The notes beneath the pieces are model-generated. The model was not told where the DNA came from. It saw nothing but the letters and a program-made list of their open reading frames with translations, and searched no databases. 64,000 nucleotides of DNA. Origin: Sphingobacteriales bacterium (GTDB lineage: Bacteria > Bacteroidota > Bacteroidia > Chitinophagales > UBA2359). Positions 37,401 to 45,718 of the stretch are shown here, in pieces. A program made the position numbers and the translations under genes. Within the stretch, counting starts at the first letter, position 1; each line of letters begins with the position of its first letter. Location of the stretch: positions 1 to 64,000 of the forward strand of contig JADKCK010000101.1 of assembly GCA_016718845.1 (NCBI GenBank), given 5' to 3'.

Positions 37401-38882
37401 TTAATGCAAAACAATAAGTTTATCATGCTGTAAAATTTGTTTTTGAGGGTTGATGATTTGGTAAAAATAAGTACCCGCAGGCAAGCCCAACACCGAAATC
37501 TGCGCCGTGCCGCTGTCCAAACCCACCTGCCGCACCGCACGCCCTAAAAGGTCGTAGAGTACAAAGGTGGCTGGTATAGTGCTAGTAATGTGTAGTTGAT
37601 TGGTGGCAGGATTGGGGTACACTTGCATACTTTGTTGAAACGAGCCAACTATATCAATACCTATTGGCTCAACATAGTTATCACAATCTGCCTCGCCGCA
37701 GGTGTTGCCAAGGCTGTCTGTTTTTACTACCCAACCGCGCGAGGGGTTAGTAAAGTTAAAACCTGCCAACACAAAACCACCATCGGGGGTAGGCTCTACA
37801 TCGCGCAAATAATCTTCTGTGCCTATGCCCGTAGATAAGGGGGCATTGAGCAACATATCGCCCGATAAACTAAACTTGGTAAGGTAGGGCTTCGTGGGGT
37901 TGGGTGTGTATGATAGTGTAACAGCTACTATTTCGTTTTTTTGCTTATCGAAATAGGCTGATTGACAACTATAAACGCTTTGATTAGCAAAATAACGTTT
38001 TGTGCCAGTTATGATATTACCCATACTGTCTAAACGAGCAAACAATAATTGTATCTCGGTGTACCAAAAGGGTTGAAATTCCTCTACTTTGCTTATAAGC
38101 CCCAACAAAGCGTATTGCCCTGCTGCTACTTCTAATACCAAACAGCCTCCATCATCTTCGTCTGTGCCGTAGGTATGCTCCCACTGCACATTACCAAGGC
38201 TGTCTGTTTTTATGGCATACATGTCGTAGCCCGTAGCGGCATGGTAGTTGTAACCCGATACAATGTAACCGCCATCGGTGGTTTGTTCGGCGTGGAAAGG
38301 CCTGCCAAAGTCACTATTATAAATCTTTCGCCACTGTAAATTGCCTAAACTATCTGTTTTAAGTAATAAAAAACTTTGAGCATTGTTTAATTGATGCCAT
38401 GCAGTTCCGATTATTAGATACCCGTTATCATTTGCTACAACAATTGCATTTGTGGCGTATAATGTATCTACAGCATGATAAAATTTGTGCCATATGGTAT
38501 CGCCTGATTGGGTAAATTTACACAAAAAAATATCCCTCTGAGTTTGATTAGTATACTCCATTGAACCACTGATTAGATAATTATTATCAAGCGTTTTCAC
38601 TAAATTACCTCCAAAATAAGTACTTACTTGAGCAGTATCAGAAGAAACAATGTTTGTTTGCCATTTTTGTTCTCCCCATTTGTTAATTTTTCTAACATAA
38701 ACTAATGAGCTACTATTATAACGACTAATTCCGCCTACAATATAACCCTCATCAGTTGTAGGTAACACACAAGGGCTGAGTTCTCGAGTACTGTCTGTAT
38801 TGTACAGTTTGTTGAATTGTGGTGTTTGTGCTAATATGGTATAATGTACCATAAAGCAACACATTAAAATGATGTTTTTCAT
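37401..38882 (-). CDS. Secreted propeller-like protein with T9SS signal
   Basis: 493 residues. Signal peptide MKNIILMCCFMVHYTILAQ. Repeats of a type common in Bacteroidota (DGGYIVxGxxxxxxxxxDxYxIKTDSLGNxQWxxTYG): TTDEGYIVGGI, TLDNNYLISGS, DNGYLIIGTA, TTDGGYIVSGYNY, TPDGGFVLAGFNF, each followed by a KTDSLGN-like strand (LLLKTDSLGNLQWRKIY, AIKTDSLGNVQWEHTYG, WVVKTDSLGNTCGEADCDNY). These are propeller blades. The sorting domain is MQVYPNPATNQLHITS to GLPAGTYFYQI. Its function is unknown. It ends at the strong shared terminator. Confidence 0.85.
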   Translation of the reverse strand: MKNIILMCCFMVHYTILAQTPQFNKLYNTDSTRELSPCVLPTTDEGYIVGGISRYNSSSLVYVRKINKWGEQKWQTNIVSSDTAQVSTYFGGNLVKTLDNNYLISGSMEYTNQTQRDIFLCKFTQSGDTIWHKFYHAVDTLYATNAIVVANDNGYLIIGTAWHQLNNAQSFLLLKTDSLGNLQWRKIYNSDFGRPFHAEQTTDGGYIVSGYNYHAATGYDMYAIKTDSLGNVQWEHTYGTDEDDGGCLVLEVAAGQYALLGLISKVEEFQPFWYTEIQLLFARLDSMGNIITGTKRYFANQSVYSCQSAYFDKQKNEIVAVTLSYTPNPTKPYLTKFSLSGDMLLNAPLSTGIGTEDYLRDVEPTPDGGFVLAGFNFTNPSRGWVVKTDSLGNTCGEADCDNYVEPIGIDIVGSFQQSMQVYPNPATNQLHITSTIPATFVLYDLLGRAVRQVGLDSGTAQISVLGLPAGTYFYQIINPQKQILQHDKLIVLH

Positions 38883-38911
38883 GGTATTTATTTTTGTAAG
38901 TGATAGTATAA

Positions 38912-38950
38912 ATGCCCTATCCTAACTTAGGCAAATTAAGATAGGGCATT
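38912..38950 (-). terminator. Probable terminator of the lysyl oxidase-like gene
   Basis: TGCCCTATCTTAA and a mirrored arm (ATGCCCTATCCTAACTTAGG against CAAATTAAGATAGGGCAT) form an imperfect stem just after the stop at 38959; T tract is weak. Confidence 0.55.
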
Positions 38951-38958
38951 GTGTTTGC

Positions 38959-41900
38959 TTATCGGATAATAATTAGCTTTTGGGTGGCTATTGTGTTTCC
39001 GTTATCTATCAGTTTACAGTAATAAATACCTGTTGGGTAGCTACTTGTGTTTATGTCTATGGCTTGCTGTGCTATTGGGGTGCTGTATAGCAAACTGCCT
39101 TGTATGTTGTATAACTGTACATAAGCATTTGTGGGCATTTGCTGTAGTTGTACTTGTACTATACTGTTTGTTGGGTTAGGGCTTAATCTAAAATTATTAT
39201 CGGTAGCTGTTGTACTATTGCGGCTAATAGGTAGGGTAGGTATTTGTTTATCGAACACACTTAGGTTGTTGGTGGCTACTATACTTTGCGCTATGGGTTG
39301 CAAAACGCGGTCGTTTTGTTTGGCGGCGCTTGTTATGTTTATGTAGTTAGGTGTATTTTTGCCGCTACCTGTTGCACTTAATAGCTGCATAAACAGGTTG
39401 TAAAAATCGGCATTGTCGGGGTTATCTAAGGGTAGGCGGCTTAGGGCTTCGAGGGCGCGTAGGGTGTCGTTTTCGTCGGTGTAGGTGGCGGTTAGCACTT
39501 TGTAGCTGGCATCGCGGGCTTCGGTGTTTAGGTCGGTTTTGGCTTGCTCGGTTTGGTCTTGGCATAGGCGGGCATATAGTAGTTTGGTGTATTCGGCAAG
39601 GCGCGCTTTGTCGCCCATGGTACTATTGCTTATTAGGGCAGCCAATATGTCGTCGGGGTTGCAATAATCTAAACCAAAGAAAGCACTACATTGGCTATCT
39701 CCTAATACATCTTCACAAACATCAATATCAGCACTTCCACTTAAAAGGTCGGGTTTAAAACCTGGGTACGACCTATAATACACCTCTTGTGTGTTTAGGT
39801 TCATGATGTGTAGGTTGTTTGGGTTACTGGGCTGCGAGGTGTGAAACATATTGCGTCGGGCTTTTTGTGGATACAACGGATCACATTCGCCTTGTGGTTC
39901 TAAGAAACCGTCACTTCCTGTTATTAGGTTGTTGCCCAACAGTGCCCAATCTATGTTGGCGGCATATTGGTTGCAATCTATGGTTAGGTTGGTGTTTTTG
40001 TTTAGGTATAGGTTAGCTACGTTTAGGTTGCCCATAAACTGGTTTTCGGTTATTTCGGCGGCATAGCTGCCTGTGTTTTTTACTACCAAGCCAAAGGCGT
40101 TGGGGTTGGTGCCGTTTATGGTGTTTTGGTGTAGGCTAAAGCCGGCGGTTCCGTCTATAAATATGCCGTAGGCGGGGTAGTTGGGCAGCGAGCTTGGCAA
40201 GCTGCCAATGTTGTTTTGTTTTATTTGAGCCAACAAGCCACCTGTTAGGGTAATATTGGCTTGGGTGTTGGTAAATAGGTTGCCTTTTATTTTTACCTGC
40301 GAGTTAAGCGAGGGGCTGCCATAATAATCGATGCCTTTGTATAGGTTGGTAAATTGGTTGCCGTCGGTAAGGTCGTCGGAGCCTATGTTTAGTTGGCTGC
40401 CATAGTTAAGTATGCCCATACCGCGTTGTATTAGGGGCGTGCTTGTGTTGGTGCAGTTAAAGGTGTTTTGGGTAAAAGCGCGGCTCATTTTGTTTTTTAG
40501 TACTGCCACACCTACGGGCATACCAAGGGGTGTGCCGTCGGCATTTTTTAGTAGGTTTATAGTGCCGCCAAAGCCATTAAGGGTGTTAAAGGTGGTGGTG
40601 TATATGCGGCTTATGTTAAGTTGGTTAAATTTGCTAAAAAACACGCCAATTTCGTTGTCCTCAAATAAGGTGTTGTTGGTGGTAAGTATCAATCCGCCGC
40701 TGGTGGTGGCATCAAAGTAGTTGTTGGTGTCGGTGGTGGTGGTGCAACTGGCTACGCCTACTTTGGCGTTGCGTATGGTAGCCCCGTTAAGTATGGCTAT
40801 GCCATGGTTGGCATTTAGCATAGTGTAGGGGTCAAAGCCCGAGCCAGGGTGGTTGGCTGTTGGCGTGCCAATAACACGTATGCCTGCCCAAATGCCTGCT
40901 TGGTTGCATAACCCGCCTTTTATGGTGCTGTTTTGTACCACCAATTTAGCGCCTTTTTCTACGGTAATTTGGTTGCTTAGGTCTAACATGTCAATGGTAG
41001 TGTTTTGTATAAGCAATGTTTTGCCTGTTGGCACGGTTACATGGGCGTTTAGGCGCAAACCTCCGGATGCGTCCCAGGTTTCGGTGTCGCCTACAATTGT
41101 ACCCAAAGTGGGTGTAGTGCCTACCATATAGCTACCATTAAAATTTAAGTACGAGGGGATAGTTACACTTACAGGGTAAGGAGCAGATGGGCAACTAAAA
41201 GTAGGCAATAATACGCTTTGCCCTATAACATTTGCAGGTGCAGCGCCACCTACAAAACTTTCGGCAATACCACCTGTTACAGCATTTGCACCAGTAAATG
41301 TTAACAAGTAGTCTATTGTTTGGTCGGTAGTACTTGCATTAGTAACATCTTGTTCAAATTGATTAGGTATAATATCGCTTGTAAACTGGCTTAAACCTGC
41401 TTGATTAGCTATTACACTACTAGATATATTGGTAACTTGCCAATTTAAATCGCCCGAGAAAGCTGGTTGTTTATTAAACAAGAGATGAGTGATACAGTTT
41501 TCTGATGTGGGTGTAACAGATACACTAGTGGTAGGTTTTGTTTTACCTATCCAAACCCTAACAACTATATTGGGTAATACACAAGTATTAGTGCCATCGT
41601 TATACACGGGTGTTATTAGGTAATCTACTTTAGCAAAATTCGAGTTAGCTGTTAATAAATTAAGAAATAAGGTATGGTGTATATGACCCGAGGTGCCCAC
41701 AGCAAAATAGCTGCTACCAGCGGTATTGTAATCATGAGCAGTAGCATTTATTAATACTCCTGACTCAGAAACAAAATCTTGATCGTCATAAGTAATATTG
41801 TTGCTAGTACCTACTGCTTGGCATTTCCAAAAGTAGACAATGTTGGAGTCATCACTTTCCAAATCTATATCTAAGGTTCCGCCGTCGCATACCCGCATAT

Positions 41901-43512
41901 AGTCAAAATTATCGGCAATAGGGCTACCACCCGATAACCATACTTTGGGGTTTATAACCGTAATGGTTACTTGTTTGTTGGTGCAATGGTCGTTATCGTC
42001 CCATATTGTTACTTCGTAGGTGGTAGTTTCTGTGGGATTAGCTGTTGGGTTAGCTATATTATAAGCGCTTAATCCGGGCTGCAAACTCCAGCTATAATGT
42101 GTGCCGCCAGTAGCTAATAAGTCTATGCTACTGCCTGCGCATATTGTTTGGTTAGCGGTAATAGTTGCAGTAGCAATATCGCCTGCTGTTGCACCCAAAG
42201 CAACAGGAGCATTAACTGTAGCCGTAGCCGAGCCGCAAGCCGACGAACTAACCGTAACGGTATAGGTAGGTGTACTTGATGGTGCCGAAATGCTTATTTG
42301 GCTATTGCTTGTGCCGTTGCTCCATGTGTAGGTAGGGTCGGGGACATTGGTGTTGGCGGTAAAACTAACACTCCCCGATGTACCACATATAGTAGGTGCA
42401 TTTTGGCTGCTTATAGTTGCACTTACTGTATTTTGTGTTTCTAAAGTAATGGGTATAACTGCAATGTTGTTGTTGATATTGCTTTCTCGGAACAAGCCGT
42501 CGGGGTTGGTTTTTAATACCACATAATACTGCCCGTTGCAAATATCAGTAGGTAGCTGAATGTAATTACCCGCAGTTTCTGAATCATAAACATCCATACT
42601 ACCTGGCGAAATAACGTTAATTCTCTGTTTTAGTTGGGTAGCTGAAGTTACATTTGGTAAAATTGGTTGTAACTGCGTAATATTATTTCCTAACCCTACT
42701 CCCCCTATTGATTTATTTGGAAAATCGGCACACTCATTTACCAAATAAGGCGAAAGAGGCAAATCAGGCGAGGGGTTGCCCCAAAAGTTAAAGTTAGGGT
42801 TATCAATGCCTGTTATGTTTTGTTCTGTGGTCATGTCAGTACATACATTGCTGCCAATACAGTCTTCATCATCATTTACAATGTAAAAACTTAGTTTTTT
42901 ACCTTCTCCTATAATTTCCCAAGTTTCAGGGTCGTTGTTTCCTGGTGGTCTTATGCGTATACTCATTTCCACCCAGTTTTCGAGGTGAAGATGCCCATGC
43001 CCCGGATGATAGGACATGTAAATATCGTCCATTTCTTGTACATCATTGTAAACCATACCATTATCAGTATCATCATTTTTGTGGTAGGTTACTTGGTGTG
43101 CTATTTGTTTAGTAACACCATCTTCCACTACTGTTTGCCCAGTATTGTATACTATAAATGGTCCATAGCCAATGTTAGCAATACTTGTTCGGATATGCAA
43201 CTGCCCTTGTGTCTCGTAGTTATCGCTGTAAGCGGCACTGCCCGAAACAATTAAATCGGGTAATAATTCGCAATCAGTAGACTCTGCATTTGCGCATTTA
43301 CAGCCTACCGCCGAATAAGCGTTGTTAAGCCTACCTTCTTGGCAGGTAGTACAATCTTGCCCCAAAACCAATTGCCCACTTCCAAGCATGGCGCAATAGG
43401 TTAAAACAAGGCTATAAAGCCCACTCTTACTAACGTGTAAGGGCTTAGTAAGTAAATACAGTAAGGGGTTTAACACACCCTTGCTTAACCAGAGAATTAA
43501 ACTTCTGTTCAT
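38959..43512 (-). CDS. Giant secreted lysyl oxidase-like plus beta-helix protein with T9SS signal
   Basis: 1517 residues. A long signal region (to about residue 51, LGSGQLVLGQ). Residues about 84-355 fit the lysyl oxidase family: LLPDLIVSG, then YHPGHGHLHLENWVEMSI with four closely spaced histidines (H169, H172, H174, H176) as copper ligands, and YYVVLKTNPDGLFRESNINN at the end. Two PKD/SprB-like beta-sandwiches follow (TPTYTVTVSSSACGSATATV; TNPTAN... ETTTYEVTIWDDNDHCTNKQ). Residues about 780-1290 read as a right-handed parallel beta-helix (NGATIRNAKVGVASC, NNTLFEDNEIGVFFSKFNQL). A sorting domain closes it (NFRLSPNPTNSIVQVQL). If active, the oxidase would make lysine aldehydes and cross-links in surface or matrix proteins (inference). 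Confidence 0.85.
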   Translation of the reverse strand: MNRSLILWLSKGVLNPLLYLLTKPLHVSKSGLYSLVLTYCAMLGSGQLVLGQDCTTCQEGRLNNAYSAVGCKCANAESTDCELLPDLIVSGSAAYSDNYETQGQLHIRTSIANIGYGPFIVYNTGQTVVEDGVTKQIAHQVTYHKNDDTDNGMVYNDVQEMDDIYMSYHPGHGHLHLENWVEMSIRIRPPGNNDPETWEIIGEGKKLSFYIVNDDEDCIGSNVCTDMTTEQNITGIDNPNFNFWGNPSPDLPLSPYLVNECADFPNKSIGGVGLGNNITQLQPILPNVTSATQLKQRINVISPGSMDVYDSETAGNYIQLPTDICNGQYYVVLKTNPDGLFRESNINNNIAVIPITLETQNTVSATISSQNAPTICGTSGSVSFTANTNVPDPTYTWSNGTSNSQISISAPSSTPTYTVTVSSSACGSATATVNAPVALGATAGDIATATITANQTICAGSSIDLLATGGTHYSWSLQPGLSAYNIANPTANPTETTTYEVTIWDDNDHCTNKQVTITVINPKVWLSGGSPIADNFDYMRVCDGGTLDIDLESDDSNIVYFWKCQAVGTSNNITYDDQDFVSESGVLINATAHDYNTAGSSYFAVGTSGHIHHTLFLNLLTANSNFAKVDYLITPVYNDGTNTCVLPNIVVRVWIGKTKPTTSVSVTPTSENCITHLLFNKQPAFSGDLNWQVTNISSSVIANQAGLSQFTSDIIPNQFEQDVTNASTTDQTIDYLLTFTGANAVTGGIAESFVGGAAPANVIGQSVLLPTFSCPSAPYPVSVTIPSYLNFNGSYMVGTTPTLGTIVGDTETWDASGGLRLNAHVTVPTGKTLLIQNTTIDMLDLSNQITVEKGAKLVVQNSTIKGGLCNQAGIWAGIRVIGTPTANHPGSGFDPYTMLNANHGIAILNGATIRNAKVGVASCTTTTDTNNYFDATTSGGLILTTNNTLFEDNEIGVFFSKFNQLNISRIYTTTFNTLNGFGGTINLLKNADGTPLGMPVGVAVLKNKMSRAFTQNTFNCTNTSTPLIQRGMGILNYGSQLNIGSDDLTDGNQFTNLYKGIDYYGSPSLNSQVKIKGNLFTNTQANITLTGGLLAQIKQNNIGSLPSSLPNYPAYGIFIDGTAGFSLHQNTINGTNPNAFGLVVKNTGSYAAEITENQFMGNLNVANLYLNKNTNLTIDCNQYAANIDWALLGNNLITGSDGFLEPQGECDPLYPQKARRNMFHTSQPSNPNNLHIMNLNTQEVYYRSYPGFKPDLLSGSADIDVCEDVLGDSQCSAFFGLDYCNPDDILAALISNSTMGDKARLAEYTKLLYARLCQDQTEQAKTDLNTEARDASYKVLTATYTDENDTLRALEALSRLPLDNPDNADFYNLFMQLLSATGSGKNTPNYINITSAAKQNDRVLQPIAQSIVATNNLSVFDKQIPTLPISRNSTTATDNNFRLSPNPTNSIVQVQLQQMPTNAYVQLYNIQGSLLYSTPIAQQAIDINTSSYPTGIYYCKLIDNGNTIATQKLIIIR

Positions 43513-43561
43513 TTAGTTATGTTTTTGAACATTAAAAATTAGGGAATAGCATTACAATGTG

Positions 43562-43630
43562 GCGATGTAGTGATGTAGTGATGTAGTGATGTAGTGATGT
43601 AGTGATGTAGTAATATAGTGATGTAGTGAT
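43562..43630. repeat. 8-bp tandem repeat (GATGTAGT)n
   Basis: About eight copies of GATGTAGT, the last ones degenerate (AATATAGT). Upstream of the lysyl oxidase-like gene start (43512), so length change could affect its leader. Confidence 0.9.
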
Positions 43631-43712
43631 ATACCAATGCACAAATTTGTCACCATTTCACTCTTTTCACTCTGTTTCGGCTACGCTCAACATGACTTTC
43701 ACTTTAAGTTGC

Positions 43713-43747
43713 GCCCAAAGATACTAAAACTTTTTTAAACTTGCTTA
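43713..43747 (-). promoter_or_regulatory. 35-base upstream block with -7 box, copy 1
   Basis: A 35-base sequence identical to 48590-48624. On the minus strand it carries TATCTTTG (43723-43716), a Bacteroidota -7 box, about 200 bases before the gene at 43512. No TTG at the usual -33 spacing. Confidence 0.5.
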
Positions 43748-43798
43748 GTTTTGGTACGCTTCTTAACACATTTATTTTTTCAATCCCCCCCTTGCCCC

Positions 43799-43858
43799 CA
43801 ATGTCAAAAAGTTAAGGACATTGGTGTATTTAGCCTTTCTCTTAACTTTTTGACATTG
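43799..43858. repeat. Perfect 18-bp inverted repeat
   Basis: CAATGTCAAAAAGTTAAG (43799-43816) and its exact complement CTTAACTTTTTGACATTG (43841-43858), with 24 bases between. It lies between genes 44043 and 43512, both minus strand, and has no T tract. Confidence 0.85.
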
Positions 43859-44042
43859 CCCCAAAGGGTTAGCATGATTATAGAAAATAGGTAACGTTGG
43901 TCTTTTAAGCCCGACGGGGTGTCATGATAAAAAAAAACAAGTATCTAGTTGGCAATTAGGTAGCCCACTTTTTGCTCAAAAAAACGATGTTGATTTAACA
44001 AAAAAGGCTGTATAGATGGGTACGTTATTTAATAGCAATTAC

Positions 44043-44804
44043 TTACATTTTCAACACCTTTTGCATTTTTGCTGTTTTGTTGCTTTGTGTTGTCTCGATG
44101 TAGTAAATGCCTGCTGGCAAATGACTTAAGTTGATAGGCACATTGGGCGTAGTTGCACCTGCATAAACTACCCTGCCAAGGGTATTAAAAATACGAACAC
44201 TTTGGCTGTTAGCTACAAACAAAGCCTCGCTAAATGGGTTGGGATACACAAAATTGGTGGCTAAACCAACCTCCTCAATGGCGGTAGTGTAGCAATTAGG
44301 CACCATTGCTTTAAAATCTTCGTAGGGCATGCTTTCTAAAACTTGTGATTGTGTAATATAACCTTGTACTTGACCATTTGTGTAATGAAGGTAGTAAACG
44401 CCACAAGCACTAATGGCGTAATCATTTGCATTTTCTATAGAGTCTAATTCGTCTCCATTTTCACGATTTGAAACTGCTATTACTAAAGTATCATTGTCTT
44501 CTAATACACTGGTAGTTAATCTGCAGCTAGATCCATTCCAATCTCCCCAAACATTAATAGTATCTCGTGTTTCATTGCCAATTATTACATCTAATAGCTG
44601 CATTTGAATACCATGATAGGTATGATTTAGAACTATTCCTTTTGCAATAAGTTGATGTCCGCCAAAATCAGCAGGATATTGTTCAACTAATTGCCCAATA
44701 TGATTAACAACCCCACAAAATGTGCTTATGTAAATACAACTACATGCCCTTACTACAACCGAAAACGCAAAAAAAGCTAACGCCACATAAACTATTTTTT
44801 TCAT
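44043..44804 (-). CDS. TIMP/NTR-like secreted protein with T9SS signal, copy A
   Basis: 253 residues from the ATG at 44804 (an ATG at 44843 puts 13 residues before the signal peptide). Signal peptide MKKIVYVALAFFAFSVVVRA ends directly before Cys21, so the mature protein begins CSC, as in tissue inhibitors of metalloproteinases, whose N-terminal cysteine chelates the protease zinc. The following order also fits the netrin (NTR) fold: FC, HQLIAKGIVL, LLDVIIGNETRDTINVWGD, SSCRL, NDTLVIAV, YAISACGVYYL. The last 65 residues are a sorting domain (NFVYPNPFSEALFVAN). It is a tandem copy of the gene at 44884 and lies beside an M43 metalloprotease. Inhibition of a metalloprotease is a hypothesis from this context. 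Confidence 0.75.
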   Translation of the reverse strand: MKKIVYVALAFFAFSVVVRACSCIYISTFCGVVNHIGQLVEQYPADFGGHQLIAKGIVLNHTYHGIQMQLLDVIIGNETRDTINVWGDWNGSSCRLTTSVLEDNDTLVIAVSNRENGDELDSIENANDYAISACGVYYLHYTNGQVQGYITQSQVLESMPYEDFKAMVPNCYTTAIEEVGLATNFVYPNPFSEALFVANSQSVRIFNTLGRVVYAGATTPNVPINLSHLPAGIYYIETTQSNKTAKMQKVLKM

Positions 44805-44883
44805 GTTGGTACTTTTTAAAGTAAAAAAATACCCTGTAACCAATCCCTATAGATATGGCTACAGGGTAGTAAAATATTGTTCT

Positions 44884-45645
44884 TTACATCTTCAACACTT
44901 TTTGCATTTTTGCAGATTGTTTGTTGCTTTGTGTTGTTTCGATGTAGTAAATGCCTGCTGACAAATGGCTTAAGTTGATAGGCACATTTGGTGTAGTTGC
45001 ACCTGCATAAACTACCCTGCCAAAGGTATCAAAAACGCGAACACTTTGGTTATTAGCTACAAACAAAGCCTCGCTAAATGGGTTGGGATACACAAAATTG
45101 GTGGCTAAACCAACCTCCTCAATGGCGGTAGTGTAGCAATTAGGCACCATTGCTTTAAAATCTTCGTAGGGCATGCTTTCTAAAACTTGTGATTGTGTAA
45201 TATAACCTTGTACTTGACCATTTGTGTAATGAAGATAGTAAACACCACAAGCACTAATTTTATAATCTTGTGAAGATTCTAACGAATCTATTGAATAAGG
45301 AGATTCACCGTTTTCTATTGCAAATATTAAAGTGTCGTTATCTTCAATAACATCAGCTTGTAAAAGGCAGCTTGAACCAGTCCCATCACCCCAAACCATG
45401 ACGGTATCTTGTATTTCAGCACCTTGTATAATGTCTAATAGTTGAATTTGAATACCATGATATTGATGATTTAGCACTCGAGCCTTTACTATTAATTTAG
45501 TAGAAGCAAGTTCTGGATGTAGTTGTACCTCCCAAGCAAATCGGTGTATACTTTTGCAAAAAGTTTCTAAATAAATACAACCACACGCCTTTGCTGCAAC
45601 CGAAAACGCAAACAGCATTAACACCCCGCAAACTGTTTTTTTCAT
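44884..45645 (-). CDS. TIMP/NTR-like secreted protein with T9SS signal, copy B
   Basis: 253 residues from the ATG at 45645. Signal peptide MKKTVCGVLMLFAFSVAAKA, mature start CGC at Cys21-Cys23. The NTR-like half differs from copy A (STKLIVKARVLNHQYHGIQI, LLDIIQGAEIQDTVMVWGD, SSCLLQADV, DTLIFAI). From about residue 130 the two are nearly identical (ACGVYYLHYTNGQVQGYITQ through the sorting domain), at DNA level too. So either the duplication is recent with selection on the N-terminal half, or conversion has kept the C-terminal half uniform. Also conserved are the leader sequences around the start (CATGTTGGTA). It sits between copy A and the M43 protease gene, all on one strand, a likely operon. 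Confidence 0.75.
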   Translation of the reverse strand: MKKTVCGVLMLFAFSVAAKACGCIYLETFCKSIHRFAWEVQLHPELASTKLIVKARVLNHQYHGIQIQLLDIIQGAEIQDTVMVWGDGTGSSCLLQADVIEDNDTLIFAIENGESPYSIDSLESSQDYKISACGVYYLHYTNGQVQGYITQSQVLESMPYEDFKAMVPNCYTTAIEEVGLATNFVYPNPFSEALFVANNQSVRVFDTFGRVVYAGATTPNVPINLSHLSAGIYYIETTQSNKQSAKMQKVLKM

Positions 45646-45718
45646 GTTGGTATTTTTTAAAGTAAAAAAATACCCTGCAACCAATCCCTATAGATTATGG
45701 CTACAGGGCGGTGATGAA

